From: an uncultured Bacteroidia bacterium
Lineage (GTDB): Bacteria > Bacteroidota > Bacteroidia > Bacteroidales > F082
Reading direction: 5' to 3'
Assembly: GCA_902794155.1 (NCBI GenBank)
Contig: CADBGN010000026.1
Span: forward strand, 1 to 54,459
DNA: 54,459 nucleotides
Made by a program: the position numbers and the translations under genes. The notes below the pieces were generated by a model. The model ran no database searches and was not told where the DNA came from. It saw nothing but the letters and a program-made list of their open reading frames with translations. This document shows, one piece after another, positions 7,853-16,356 of the stretch; the stretch's first letter is position 1; each line of letters starts with the position of its first letter.

Positions 7853-8197
7853 ATGATACACATTGACGGAATTAAAGACGAAATGATTGCCAATAATCTG
7901 ACTCCTTTCAGATTTACGCACCCTGGGGAGATTATCAAAGACGAGTTGGAAGACCGTGGCATTTCGCAGCGCGAGTTTGCCCAAAATGTGGGTATGTCTT
8001 ATTCCGTGCTCAACGAACTGCTCAATGCCCACCGTCCTCTTACCACCAATACGGCCTTGCTCTTTGAGGCGGCTCTCGGCCTGCCCGCTGAGTTGCTGAT
8101 GCGCATCCAGACTAAATACAATCTTCAGATGGCTCGAAAAGACAAGGATGTCATCCGATGGATGGCGAAGATTCGGAATGGGGCGGCGGTGCTGTAA
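7853..8197 (+). CDS. HigA-type XRE-family transcriptional regulator, no toxin partner
   Basis: The 114-residue protein has a helix-turn-helix at about residues 38-75 (GISQREFAQNVGMSYSVLNE). It also has the HPGEIIKDEL lead-in typical of HigA antitoxins and the ALGLPAELLMRIQTKYNLQMA C-terminal helix. HigA normally pairs with an upstream HigB toxin. None is visible here; the gene instead follows two beta-flower genes by 7 bp. It may be an orphan antitoxin recruited as regulator of this operon, acting on the palindrome at 6914-6932 (inference). Confidence 0.85.
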   Translation: MIHIDGIKDEMIANNLTPFRFTHPGEIIKDELEDRGISQREFAQNVGMSYSVLNELLNAHRPLTTNTALLFEAALGLPAELLMRIQTKYNLQMARKDKDVIRWMAKIRNGAAVL

Positions 8198-8218
8198 TAA
8201 TCAATAACACTTTACTTT

Positions 8219-8956
8219 ATGAAAAAGATATTATTTACATTGCTTTTCGGTTTTATCATTAGTTTTGCGGTCAAAGCGCAAGAAGTGGAAGATATGAGTG
8301 TCTTTGCCGAAGACTTGGATAGTTGCAATATCGTACGGCCTGATGTGATGCCCAAGGATTTCCAATTGGATTATGCATCGCTTTTTTATTACACGCGTAT
8401 TAGTCCAATTTTGGATTATCCTGAAGAAGCAAAAAAGAACCATATTCAAGGGAATGTGCTCCTCACTTTCCGTATCACAAAAGATTGCAAATTAACTGAT
8501 TATAAAATATACAAAGGATTGGGTTATGGTTTGGATGAAAAGGTTCTCGAATATGCCCATTTGATTAGCAATCCATCCGAGGCAGCAGAATATCAAGGAG
8601 AAAAGGTGGATATATTGTATATGATGAGAGTCTCTTGTACTTATGAACCAGCTTGGCGCATCACAATAGCACGGAATTTCAGCCTTGAAAAGTTGCTTGA
8701 TGAAGAGGCTGTTTTAATTGGAGACCATACGGACCCAATCGACTTTGAATGCAAGACACCTTATGTGCGTTTCAAGGTGAAGAGCCGAAACGGCAAAATC
8801 GCCAAAGTGAAATTGGAAAAAAGCTCTGGATTTAAGTCTCTTGATGATGAAGCGGTCATGGCTCTTTGGAATTTGGAGTATTGGAAAGGTGGTCGCATGG
8901 TAAAGGACGCTGAATACATAGTCCCTGTTCGATTTGATGCAAATCTAGAAGAATAA
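8219..8956 (+). CDS. secreted protein with two TonB C-terminal-like domains
   Basis: The 245-residue protein has a signal peptide (cleavage after VKAQ, about residue 21) and two TonB_C-like domains. The first begins YPEEAKKNHIQGNVLLTFRI (about residues 68-140). The second begins YVRFKVKSRNGKIAKVKLEK (about 178-240). There is no N-terminal transmembrane anchor beyond the signal and no proline-rich spacer, so it is not a classical energy transducer. Tandem TonB_C proteins are common periplasmic proteins of unclear role in Bacteroidota. Confidence 0.75.
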   Translation: MKKILFTLLFGFIISFAVKAQEVEDMSVFAEDLDSCNIVRPDVMPKDFQLDYASLFYYTRISPILDYPEEAKKNHIQGNVLLTFRITKDCKLTDYKIYKGLGYGLDEKVLEYAHLISNPSEAAEYQGEKVDILYMMRVSCTYEPAWRITIARNFSLEKLLDEEAVLIGDHTDPIDFECKTPYVRFKVKSRNGKIAKVKLEKSSGFKSLDDEAVMALWNLEYWKGGRMVKDAEYIVPVRFDANLEE

Positions 8957-8971
8957 AAGTTTACCCGTTTG

Positions 8972-9089
8972 GTCGGATTTGCAATCCGACTGTTTTGAAC
9001 CGGCGGATTTGTAATCCGCATAGTTTCACTCTCTTGTTTTCGGATTACAAATCCTTATACTCAAGTCCAGCGGATTGCAAATCCGCTGG
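8972..9089. repeat. cluster of four REP hairpins (BIME-like)
   Basis: Four hairpins share the core GGATT-nnn-AATCC: 8972-8990 (loop TGC), 9003-9019 (loop TGT), 9042-9054 (loop ACA) and 9067-9089 (loop GCA, 10-bp stem). The first two and last two are in opposite orientation, the layout typical of bacterial interspersed mosaic elements. They lie between the convergent TonB_C and radA genes and could also block read-through. The same hairpin flanks the RAYT transposase at 13660. Confidence 0.85.
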
Positions 9090-9135
9090 AACCCAAGATT
9101 TACAAATGATTTATGTAAGATTTGTTTCCCTTACC

Positions 9136-10509
9136 CTACCTGAACAACTCACCCCCTAACTCATACACCGAAGCCACAGGCACAATCTGAATCTTAAACC
9201 GCTTGGTATCCAAGCCTTTGGCGTTATATTTTGAGATGAAAATCTTCTCAAAACCCAATTTGTCAGCCTCGGCGATGCGAGCTTCGATGCGGGTGACGGC
9301 ACGGATTTCGCCCGACAAACCCACCTCAGCGGCGAAGGCATAGCGCGAAGGGATAGGGATGTCGGCATTCGAGGAAAGCACTGCGGCGATGACGGCCAAG
9401 TCGATGGCGGGGTCGTCTACGTGGAGACCACCGGCGATGTTTAAGAATACGTCTTTTATAGAAAGCCGAAATCCAGCACGCTTCTCCAACACAGCCAAGA
9501 GCATATTCATCCTTCGTATGTCAAAACCCGTGGCGGAGCGTTGCGGGGTACCGTAAGCTGCGCTGCTCACCAGGGCCTGCGTCTCGATGAGCATGGGACG
9601 TTGCCCTTCCATGGTGGCAGCGATGGCGATGCCGCTCACTTCTTCGTCTCGTTGCGAGAGCAGGATCTCGCTGGGATTGGTCACCTCGCGGAGGCCGGTG
9701 GCGTTCATCTCGAAGATGCCCAACTCCGAGGCTGAGCCGAAGCGGTTCTTGATGGTGCGCAGGATGCGGAAACCATAGTGGCGGTCGCCCTCAAACTGCA
9801 ACACTGTGTCGACGATATGCTCCAAGATTTTCGGTCCGGCGATGCTGCCGTCCTTGGTGATATGGCCGATGAGGAACACCGGCACCTGATATGCCTTGGC
9901 GATTTTGTTCATCTCAGCGGCCGTCTCACGGATTTGCGAGAGGCTGCCCGCCGTGGCGTCCACGTAGGGCGATTCAAGGGTCTGGATGGAGTCGACGATC
10001 ACGATGTCGGGCTGCACGTTCTTGAAGTGCTTCAGGATCTCTTGCGTGTTGGTCTCGGTGAGGATGAGGCAGTCGGTGTTGTGGATGCCGATGCGCTCGG
10101 CCCGCATCTTGATCTGGGTCTGGCTTTCCTCGCCCGAGATATAAAGCACCTTTCTCCCAGCGAGTTGCAAGGCTGTCTGCAAGAGCAAGGTCGACTTGCC
10201 GATGCCGGGTTCGCCACCCACGAGAGTGAGGGAACCGAGCACTAAGCCACCGCCAAGTACACGGTTGAGTTCCTCGTAGGGCAGGATGATACGCTGTTCC
10301 TTGGCGTTGCCAATCTCATTGATGGGTGTGGGCAGGCCCTTGTCCATCTCCATTCCGACGCTTTTCTTCACCGATTTCGAGTCCTTTCCCGTGACGACGG
10401 TCTCTTCCACACAGGTGTTCCATGCGCCGCAGGCGGGACATTTCCCGAACCATTTCGGCGACTCGTTGCCGCATTCCTTGCAGAAAAAGGCGGTTTTCTC
10501 TTTTGCCAT
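9136..10509 (-). CDS. radA: DNA repair protein RadA
   Basis: The 457-residue length is normal for RadA. It has an N-terminal C4 zinc finger (Cys10, Cys13, Cys24, Cys27), a Walker A motif GGEPGIGKST (98-107), Walker B IVIVDSIQ (169-176), the RadA-specific KNRFG motif (254-258) and a C-terminal Lon-protease-like domain. RadA is a hexameric DnaB-type helicase that promotes branch migration of RecA intermediates. It is transcribed alone on the minus strand, with a likely promoter at 10692-10699. The leader then contains a large multi-hairpin repeat. Confidence 0.97.
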   Translation of the reverse strand: MAKEKTAFFCKECGNESPKWFGKCPACGAWNTCVEETVVTGKDSKSVKKSVGMEMDKGLPTPINEIGNAKEQRIILPYEELNRVLGGGLVLGSLTLVGGEPGIGKSTLLLQTALQLAGRKVLYISGEESQTQIKMRAERIGIHNTDCLILTETNTQEILKHFKNVQPDIVIVDSIQTLESPYVDATAGSLSQIRETAAEMNKIAKAYQVPVFLIGHITKDGSIAGPKILEHIVDTVLQFEGDRHYGFRILRTIKNRFGSASELGIFEMNATGLREVTNPSEILLSQRDEEVSGIAIAATMEGQRPMLIETQALVSSAAYGTPQRSATGFDIRRMNMLLAVLEKRAGFRLSIKDVFLNIAGGLHVDDPAIDLAVIAAVLSSNADIPIPSRYAFAAEVGLSGEIRAVTRIEARIAEADKLGFEKIFISKYNAKGLDTKRFKIQIVPVASVYELGGELFR

Positions 10510-10527
10510 AGTGTTTGCCTTAATGAC

Positions 10528-10674
10528 GGATCAAGGCACACACTTACTCACTAGCCCTCATTGCGGGCTCGACCCGCAATCTCCCAAGCGCAAAGGATTC
10601 GTTTTCGCGCTTGGGAGATGGCGGATGTTCCTCCGCCATGAGGGCAATAGTGTAAGGGTTGTGACCCTTGATCC
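10528..10674. repeat. 147-bp multi-hairpin inverted-repeat element
   Basis: The outer arms GGATCAAGG (10528-10536) and CCTTGATCC (10666-10674) enclose a second stem GCCCTCAT/ATGAGGGC (10554-10561, 10638-10645). Three hairpins lie inside: TGCGGG/CCCGCA (10562-10578), ATCTCCCAAGCGC and its complement (10579-10591, 10607-10619), and GGCGGA/TCCGCC (10620-10637). Folded as one strand it makes a cloverleaf. It lies in the radA leader, upstream of the divergent gene at 10781. It resembles dispersed repeats containing ATTGCGGG..CCCGCAAT known in many bacteria. Confidence 0.85.
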
Positions 10675-10691
10675 AATGTCCGTTTATGCCG

Positions 10692-10699
10692 CAAAAATA
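10692..10699 (-). promoter_or_regulatory. probable radA -7 promoter element
   Basis: On the minus strand this reads TATTTTTG, a consensus -7 element. It gives a leader of about 180 nt that would contain the cloverleaf repeat. The -33 region is not obvious. Confidence 0.45.
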
Positions 10700-10740
10700 A
10701 GAAAAACGCCTTGTAAAAGAATAGAGTCTGAGATTTTTCC

Positions 10741-10748
10741 TATTTTTG
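10741..10748 (+). promoter_or_regulatory. -7 promoter element
   Basis: TATTTTTG lies 33 bp before the ATG of the secreted protein at 10781 and matches TAnnTTTG. Confidence 0.5.
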
Positions 10749-10780
10749 TCCCAAATTCGTAGATTAAATCAGGAAGTTGG

Positions 10781-11506
10781 ATGAAAAGAGGTCTACTCAC
10801 CTTTATTGTATGGCTCTTCTCCATTGCGGCATTCGCTCAGCAGGGCGATGTGATGCTGTGTGAAGGCTTCTACACCCCTTGGCTCGAAGAGGGCTGGGAT
10901 GCAAAGGGCGACGATTGGGTGGTGTGGTATGTCTCCAACACGACTTTTGCCGGAGGCAAGTCTCACGAGATGCAGATGTATCCCGACTTCAACTTCGAAG
11001 GGACCACCCGCCTTGTGACGCCTATCGTGGATCTAAGTAAATACGATTTCATCAACTTCCAGTTTAACCATGCCCTCGAAGCCACACAAGGCAAGATCGA
11101 TGCCCGCATCGGCATCGGCATCTCGCAAAACGGAGAGGATTGGGAGAGTGTTTGGGAGGACACCATCGTGGGAAGTATAGCGCAGAGCCAGTATCTGCTC
11201 ACCTTCGATATGGAGGAATGGGCTACCAAGGAGCCGCAGTTCTGCCTGTATTTCACGGGTCATGGGGCATACGTAAACAGTTGGTATATCGACAACATTT
11301 TCATCTTCGCCTCGAAGAAGAACAAATATGGTGGCATCGACGACACCGACGAAAATGGCTTCATCGCTTCCGCGTCGCACGTCACAACCTTGAAGGGCCC
11401 CTCAGCGGGTACGATAACCCATTTCTCGAAGATGCGGAAGTCGCGCAACCGCTATGCTAGAGTGGTGGAGGGCCGACAGAAAAGGTGGTGGCAGTTCTGG
11501 AAATAA
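10781..11506 (+). CDS. secreted MAM/choice-of-anchor-like protein with basic C-terminal tail
   Basis: The 241-residue protein has a signal peptide (cleavage after AFAQ) and one jelly-roll-like domain (residues 25-180). That domain resembles the N-terminal domain of the large T9SS protein at 51845: both start with an E-(S/G)-F...GW pattern and continue with TRLVTPIVDLSKYDFINFQF. The domain ends WYIDNIFIF, as MAM/cleaved-adhesin domains do. After a Gly/Asp-rich hinge comes a strongly basic aromatic tail (KMRKSRNRYARVVEGRQKRW), odd for an exported protein. There is no T9SS sorting domain. It is followed 24 bp later by the CotH gene. Confidence 0.6.
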   Translation: MKRGLLTFIVWLFSIAAFAQQGDVMLCEGFYTPWLEEGWDAKGDDWVVWYVSNTTFAGGKSHEMQMYPDFNFEGTTRLVTPIVDLSKYDFINFQFNHALEATQGKIDARIGIGISQNGEDWESVWEDTIVGSIAQSQYLLTFDMEEWATKEPQFCLYFTGHGAYVNSWYIDNIFIFASKKNKYGGIDDTDENGFIASASHVTTLKGPSAGTITHFSKMRKSRNRYARVVEGRQKRWWQFWK

Positions 11507-11530
11507 CTAACGACAACTATCTCAAGACTA

Positions 11531-13564
11531 ATGATGAAGAATAGTATTATAGCCATAATATTTGTTTTTCTGTCGATGACGGTCACGGCCCAAACCTTCA
11601 CCGACAGCAACCTGCCCATCGTGGTCATCGAGACCGACGGAGGTGCCAGCATCCCCGATGAGCCTAAGGTGTTGGCCACGATGAAGATCATTTGGCATCA
11701 GGATGGCTCGCGCAACTACATGAGCGACATCAACAACCCCGAATTTCTCAACTACGACGGGCGCATCGGCATTGAGCGACGTGGCTATTCCTCGCAGATG
11801 GTTTCGGACAAGAAGCCTTACGGCCTGACGACACTCCAAGACGACAATGTCTCCAACAACAATGTCAGCCTCTTTGGGATGCCTGCCGAAAACGACTGGA
11901 TCCTCAACCCTTTGGCATACGACCAAACCGGGATGCGCGACGTGTTGGCCTACGAGCTGTCGAATCAAATTGGCCAATACGCCTCGCGAAGCCAGTATTG
12001 CGAGGTGGTTCTCAACGGCAATTATCGTGGCCTCTATGTCTTCATGGAGAAAATCAAGGTGGATAAAAACCGTGTCAACATTGAGAAGATGGACGAGACC
12101 TGTAACCAGCCGCCCGAAGTGACCGGTGGCTACATCGTGCAGGCCAACCGCGGCGACTACGACCCCGTGGCATGGACCATGCAGACTTATCTCATGAGTT
12201 GGTGGTGGCCCGTCTACACCGAGTTTCTGCACCATTACCCCAAACACGAAAACATCACCAACGAACAGAACGACTATATCCATGGCGTGTTCCTCGACCT
12301 TGAGTCTGTAGCTCACAGCTATAATACCGACATCACAACAGGTATCCCATCGGTCATCGACACCCCCTCTTTCGTCGATTTCATGATTATGGCCGAGTTC
12401 ACTTCCAATGTCGACGTGTATCACCTCAGCACTTTCTTCCATAAGGACCGTTGCGGTAAGCTACGTGCAGGCCCCATTTGGGACTATAACCTTGCCTTCG
12501 GCTATGATGCCTTTGGCAACCGCAGTGGTTACGATGTGTGGCAATTCGATAACCAAGACAACACAGGACCTCGTTTTTGGAAAGACCTGTTCGACACGGA
12601 TGAGTTTCGTTGCTATTTTGCCAAACGCTGGTTTGAGTTGACGGAGGAAGGCATGCCCTTGGATTACGACCGCATCTGCAACCGTATCGATGAAATTGAC
12701 GCTGTCATCGCCGAGGCCATCGATCGCGACAACCAACGTTGGAACCAGATGTCGCAACACGCTCAGTATGTGAACAACATGAAGAACTGGCTGCAGCAGC
12801 GTATCAACTGGCTGAACAGCCATATCGGCTCCACCCAAGGCTGTTCCGATGTCGACCTGCCTCCCTTGGTCATTTCTAAAATCCATTATCATCCCCAAGA
12901 CTGGTGGAGCATCGACGGCGACCACCTCGAGTTCATCGAAATCACCAACAACGGTGATGCAGAGGTGGACCTGACGGGCATCTATTTCCGCGAGTTGGGT
13001 CTCACTTACCAATTTCCCGATGGATCGCATCTTGCTGGTCGACAAGCCGTTGTGATTTGTTCCGATTCTTTGCTGTTTAGCGAATACTATCACTTAACGC
13101 CTTTTGGACAATACATGCGCAAGCTTGACAACAAGTCGGAAAACCTGGTGCTGGCCGATGCATGGGGCAACATCATTGACCAGGTGCATTACTCCGACAG
13201 CGAGCCTTGGCCTACGGAAGCCGACGGCAATGGGCCTTTCCTCCAACTCAAGGATTTGGATAGCGACAATAGCCTCGCCGAAAACTGGACCATTGGAGAT
13301 GATTTGACAGTAGTGAAGGAGATAGTTGATAGCCAAAACTTTATTATCTATCCTAATCCTACGTCAAGCAAAGTTTGCGTTGCACTTTCTGTTAAGCCAG
13401 ATTATTGCCATGTTGTTGATTTGATGGGTCGTGATGTACTGGAAATCATACCATCAAACTCTGTTTTTGACCTTGATTTAAGTCATTTGCCATCGGGAAT
13501 ATATATAATAAAAGTGCTGATGGGCGATGATGGAACACTCTGGAAGAAAGTCGTTAAACGATGA
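11531..13564 (+). CDS. T9SS-exported CotH-kinase-family protein with lamin-tail domain
   Basis: The 677-residue protein has a signal peptide (cleavage after VTAQ). Residues 50-430 form a CotH-like kinase domain: RRGYSSQMVSDKKPYGL, NDWILNPLAYDQTGMRD, and GPIWDYNLAFGYDAFGN, which corresponds to the PWDWDxxFG active-site region of CotH. A lamin-tail-like beta domain (about 445-560, LVISKIHYHP to YSDSEPWP) follows. The C-terminal 75 residues are a T9SS type A sorting domain (IIYPNPTSSKVCV, ending KKVVKR). CotH proteins phosphorylate extracellular targets. The likely location is the cell surface or outside the cell. Confidence 0.85.
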   Translation: MMKNSIIAIIFVFLSMTVTAQTFTDSNLPIVVIETDGGASIPDEPKVLATMKIIWHQDGSRNYMSDINNPEFLNYDGRIGIERRGYSSQMVSDKKPYGLTTLQDDNVSNNNVSLFGMPAENDWILNPLAYDQTGMRDVLAYELSNQIGQYASRSQYCEVVLNGNYRGLYVFMEKIKVDKNRVNIEKMDETCNQPPEVTGGYIVQANRGDYDPVAWTMQTYLMSWWWPVYTEFLHHYPKHENITNEQNDYIHGVFLDLESVAHSYNTDITTGIPSVIDTPSFVDFMIMAEFTSNVDVYHLSTFFHKDRCGKLRAGPIWDYNLAFGYDAFGNRSGYDVWQFDNQDNTGPRFWKDLFDTDEFRCYFAKRWFELTEEGMPLDYDRICNRIDEIDAVIAEAIDRDNQRWNQMSQHAQYVNNMKNWLQQRINWLNSHIGSTQGCSDVDLPPLVISKIHYHPQDWWSIDGDHLEFIEITNNGDAEVDLTGIYFRELGLTYQFPDGSHLAGRQAVVICSDSLLFSEYYHLTPFGQYMRKLDNKSENLVLADAWGNIIDQVHYSDSEPWPTEADGNGPFLQLKDLDSDNSLAENWTIGDDLTVVKEIVDSQNFIIYPNPTSSKVCVALSVKPDYCHVVDLMGRDVLEIIPSNSVFDLDLSHLPSGIYIIKVLMGDDGTLWKKVVKR

Positions 13565-13659
13565 ATTAACGACCGATCGACCGGATTTGTAATCCGACTG
13601 CCTTGAACTGGGGAAAAAGGAAGGACAAAATGAAATAGGGTTGTTTTACATGAGAGATA

Positions 13660-14262
13660 ATGTCGGAAAAATTCAAAAACAAATATAGGATACCATCAAA
13701 TCGTTTACGAGGGTGGGATTATGCCAGCAGTGGACATTATTACATTACCATTGTTACCGCTGGTCGCGATAGGATATTTGGGGATATTATAAATGGGGGA
13801 ATGGTATTAAATGATATAGAGCAAATTGTTTATGATGAATTTTTTAAATCATTCGAAATACGTAAGGAATTGTTTTTGGGTGAATTTGTTTTGATGCCCA
13901 ACCATTTACATGCCATCGTGATATTGGATAAATCGAAATGCACGGACGTTGTTGAATTGCATGATGATATTGTAGAGACGCACGGCCGTGCGTCTCTACA
14001 CCAACCCACATTCATTCAATTCCAACGTCAACCCAAATCAATATCATCGTTCGTGGCCGGTTTTAAATCATCTACAATCAAACAAATTGATGATTGGATT
14101 GATTCGAACAAATTGACGATGGTAAAACTCAACAAAAACAATCCATTATGGCAACCGAATTATCATGACCATATCATTCGAAACAAAACGGAGTTCCAAC
14201 ACATTTCTGATTATATTATCCATAATCCAATGGAATGGAAGGAAGATGCGTTAAATAGATAA
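13660..14262 (+). CDS. REP-associated tyrosine transposase (RAYT, Y1_Tnp family)
   Basis: The 200-residue protein has the HUH-type metal motif in LMPNHLHAIVIL (His82, His84). A likely catalytic tyrosine lies in WQPNYHDHIIRN (Tyr168), and the protein ends with the YIIHNPMEW helix typical of RAYTs. RAYTs are single-copy domesticated IS200-like transposases that act on REP hairpins. The coding region contains a 30-bp perfect palindrome (13971-14000) that encodes the extra peptide VETHGRASLH at residues 105-114. This appears to be an insertion between the HUH and tyrosine halves. The gene is AT-richer than its neighbours. Confidence 0.9.
   Translation: MSEKFKNKYRIPSNRLRGWDYASSGHYYITIVTAGRDRIFGDIINGGMVLNDIEQIVYDEFFKSFEIRKELFLGEFVLMPNHLHAIVILDKSKCTDVVELHDDIVETHGRASLHQPTFIQFQRQPKSISSFVAGFKSSTIKQIDDWIDSNKLTMVKLNKNNPLWQPNYHDHIIRNKTEFQHISDYIIHNPMEWKEDALNR
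13971..14000. repeat. 30-bp perfect palindrome of the GTAGAGACG family inside RAYT gene
   Basis: The half-site TGTAGAGACGCACGG is followed immediately by its exact reverse complement. It is in frame in the RAYT gene. A related palindrome lies at 17877-17904. Confidence 0.95.
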
Positions 14263-14315
14263 TTTACGGATTGCAAATCCGTCAGAACTAATAGGGTAAA
14301 ACGCTGATTATTAAA

Positions 14316-16094
14316 TTACAATTCGTTGCCGAACTTAATGTCCTTCACATTAAGCTGTAGGTTGGTCTTGCCCTGCCAGGTGTTGTATTCCAGATGATAG
14401 CAGATGCTGAAAGGCTCGCCGCTGTGGATGCGGTCGAAGAGGTCGCCCTTTTGGAAGGCGATGCCCGAGAAGGGTGCCACGCCTTGTTCGGCGTCACCCA
14501 CCTGCGACACGTTGAGTTTCAGGTGACGGTGGCCGCCCACGGGACGTGAGCCGCCTGCATCAATGACGTTGTCGGTCCAAAACACGGGCGCCATGTTACC
14601 GGGGCCGAAGGGAGCAAACTGGTTAAGGATGCGCATGAACTTGGGCGTGATGTCACTGAATTTGATCTTCAGGTCGACCTCGAGCTCAGGCACAAAGTCT
14701 TCATCGATAAGATGTTCGCTGACGTAGGCCTCGAAACGGCGGCGGAACTCGGGCAGGTTTTCGGGCTTCATCGACAGGCCGGCGGCATATTTGTGGCCAC
14801 CGAAGTGTTCGAGCAGGTCGGAGCAGTGGTCGATGGCGTCGTAGATGTCGAAGCTCTTGATGGAGCGTGCCGAGCCAGTGACCAGGCCGTTCGCGCGGGT
14901 CAGGACGATGGTGGGACGGTAATAGTAATCGGTAAGACGTGAGGCCACGATGCCGATGACGCCACGGTGCCAACGTTCGTTGAAGACCACGGTGCTCTTG
15001 GCGTCTTTTAGTTCTTGATCGGCGTCGATCATGCCGAGGGCTTCCTCGGTGATGCGGTTGTCGAATTCGCGGCGTTCGTCGTTGAGGTCGTTGATGGAGG
15101 CTGCCAGTTTCTCGGCATGTTCTTTCTTGTCGGCGATGAGCAGGCGCACCGAGTCGGAGGCCTTGGCGATGCGCCCCGCGGCATTGATGCGCGGTCCGAT
15201 GAGGAAGACCAAGTCGCTGATGGTCAGCTCTCTGGTGAGCACGTTTTCGTCTTCGTCGAGTTGGTCTTCGTCGCGACGGTAGATGTTGGCGTGTTGCAGG
15301 ATGGCCTCGATGCCTGGACGGGGTTTCTTGTTGAGTTGTTTCAGGCCGAAGTAGGCCAGCACACGGTTCTCGCCCGTGATGGGCACGATGTCGGCTGCGA
15401 TGCTCACGGCAAGGAAGTCGAGCAGTTCATACACTTGCTCTATGGTGCCCAGACCTTTCATTGATAAGGCGGTGACCAACTTAAATCCTACGCCGCAGCC
15501 TGAGAGCTCGTCGTAAGGATAGTTGCAGTCGGGGCGTTTGGCATCGAGTACGGCAACGGCGTTGGGGATGACATCGCCGGCGCGGTGGTGGTCGCAGATG
15601 ATGAAGTCGACACCTTTGGCGTTGGCGTATTCGATGCGCTCCACAGCCTTAATGCCGCAGTCGAGTGCGATCACCAGTTTGAAGCCGTTGTCAGCCGCAT
15701 AGTCGATGCCTTTGTAGGAGATGCCATAGCCTTCCTCGTAGCGGTCGGGGATGTAGAACTCGATCTTTTTCTTCTTGAAGAAGGGCTTCAAGTAGGTGTA
15801 GACCACCGCAACGGCTGTGGTGCCGTCCACGTCGTAGTCTCCGTAGATCAGCACTTTCTCACCCTTGTTAATGGCGCTAATCACTCTTTCTACCGCCTTG
15901 TCCATGTCCTTCATGAGGAAGGGATCGTGGAGTTGGGAGAGGGAAGGACGGAAGAAAGTTTTAGCCTCCTCGTAGTTGGTAATTCCGCGTTGGACAAGCA
16001 AAGTGGCAAGGTTCTCGTCGATATTGAGCACCTTGACAATCTCGGCAACCTGCTGGTTGTCAACCGATTCATGTAAAATCCACTTTGTTTCCAT
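14316..16094 (-). CDS. recJ: single-stranded-DNA-specific exonuclease RecJ
   Basis: The 592-residue protein has DHH-phosphoesterase motifs YGDYDVDGTTAVA (about residues 81-93) and DHHRAG (about 170-175), the GCGVGFKL segment, the DHHA1 motif region GGHKYAAGLS, and a C-terminal OB-like domain. RecJ degrades single-stranded DNA 5' to 3' in recombination and mismatch repair. It is convergent with the RAYT gene and divergent from purH across a 262-bp spacer. A weaker -7 sequence (TATTTTTA on the minus strand) lies near 16120. Confidence 0.96.
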   Translation of the reverse strand: METKWILHESVDNQQVAEIVKVLNIDENLATLLVQRGITNYEEAKTFFRPSLSQLHDPFLMKDMDKAVERVISAINKGEKVLIYGDYDVDGTTAVAVVYTYLKPFFKKKKIEFYIPDRYEEGYGISYKGIDYAADNGFKLVIALDCGIKAVERIEYANAKGVDFIICDHHRAGDVIPNAVAVLDAKRPDCNYPYDELSGCGVGFKLVTALSMKGLGTIEQVYELLDFLAVSIAADIVPITGENRVLAYFGLKQLNKKPRPGIEAILQHANIYRRDEDQLDEDENVLTRELTISDLVFLIGPRINAAGRIAKASDSVRLLIADKKEHAEKLAASINDLNDERREFDNRITEEALGMIDADQELKDAKSTVVFNERWHRGVIGIVASRLTDYYYRPTIVLTRANGLVTGSARSIKSFDIYDAIDHCSDLLEHFGGHKYAAGLSMKPENLPEFRRRFEAYVSEHLIDEDFVPELEVDLKIKFSDITPKFMRILNQFAPFGPGNMAPVFWTDNVIDAGGSRPVGGHRHLKLNVSQVGDAEQGVAPFSGIAFQKGDLFDRIHSGEPFSICYHLEYNTWQGKTNLQLNVKDIKFGNEL

Positions 16095-16310
16095 CCAAGT
16101 AGTTTTGAATCGGTAAAAATAATAAGAAAAACAATACGGAAAACGGGAATTTGTAGTTTATACTCAACTTTTCTTTTATGACATTCATTTTCAATGGATT
16201 ATTTTTTTGCGTTTTTGTTCTATTCTACATAACATTTCGTTTTTCAAAAGGTCGGGAATTGTTGAAAAATATGTTCAAAAAAAATGCTTTTGGCTCTTGC
16301 GCGGTGTGCA

Positions 16311-16318
16311 TATTTTTG
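16311..16318 (+). promoter_or_regulatory. purH -7 promoter element
   Basis: TATTTTTG matches the consensus, with TTTTGG about 20 bp upstream. It lies 39 bp before the TTG start of purH. Confidence 0.55.
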
Positions 16319-16356
16319 ATAATCTTGCAGTTTAAAATCACCTAAACTTTCTACCC

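Larger units (their letters stand above)
13582..14282 (+). mobile_element. REP-flanked RAYT transposase unit
   Basis: A tyrosine transposase gene is bounded by REP hairpins in inverted orientation. CGGATT-TGT-AATCCG (13582-13596) lies upstream and ACGGATT-GCA-AATCCGT (14266-14282) downstream. The upstream hairpin is followed by ACTGnnTTGAACYGG, also seen after the first REP of the 8972 cluster, which defines a longer REP unit. This is the organisation expected of a resident RAYT with its cognate REPs. Confidence 0.8.

Noticed and set aside
7419-7962. Open minus-strand frames with regular repeats opposite the beta-flower genes
   Set aside because: The regularity is the reverse of the 17-residue repeat; only the plus frames have signal peptides.
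7853-8197. Complete HigBA toxin-antitoxin module
   Set aside because: No RelE/HigB-like frame is found upstream or downstream of the HigA gene.
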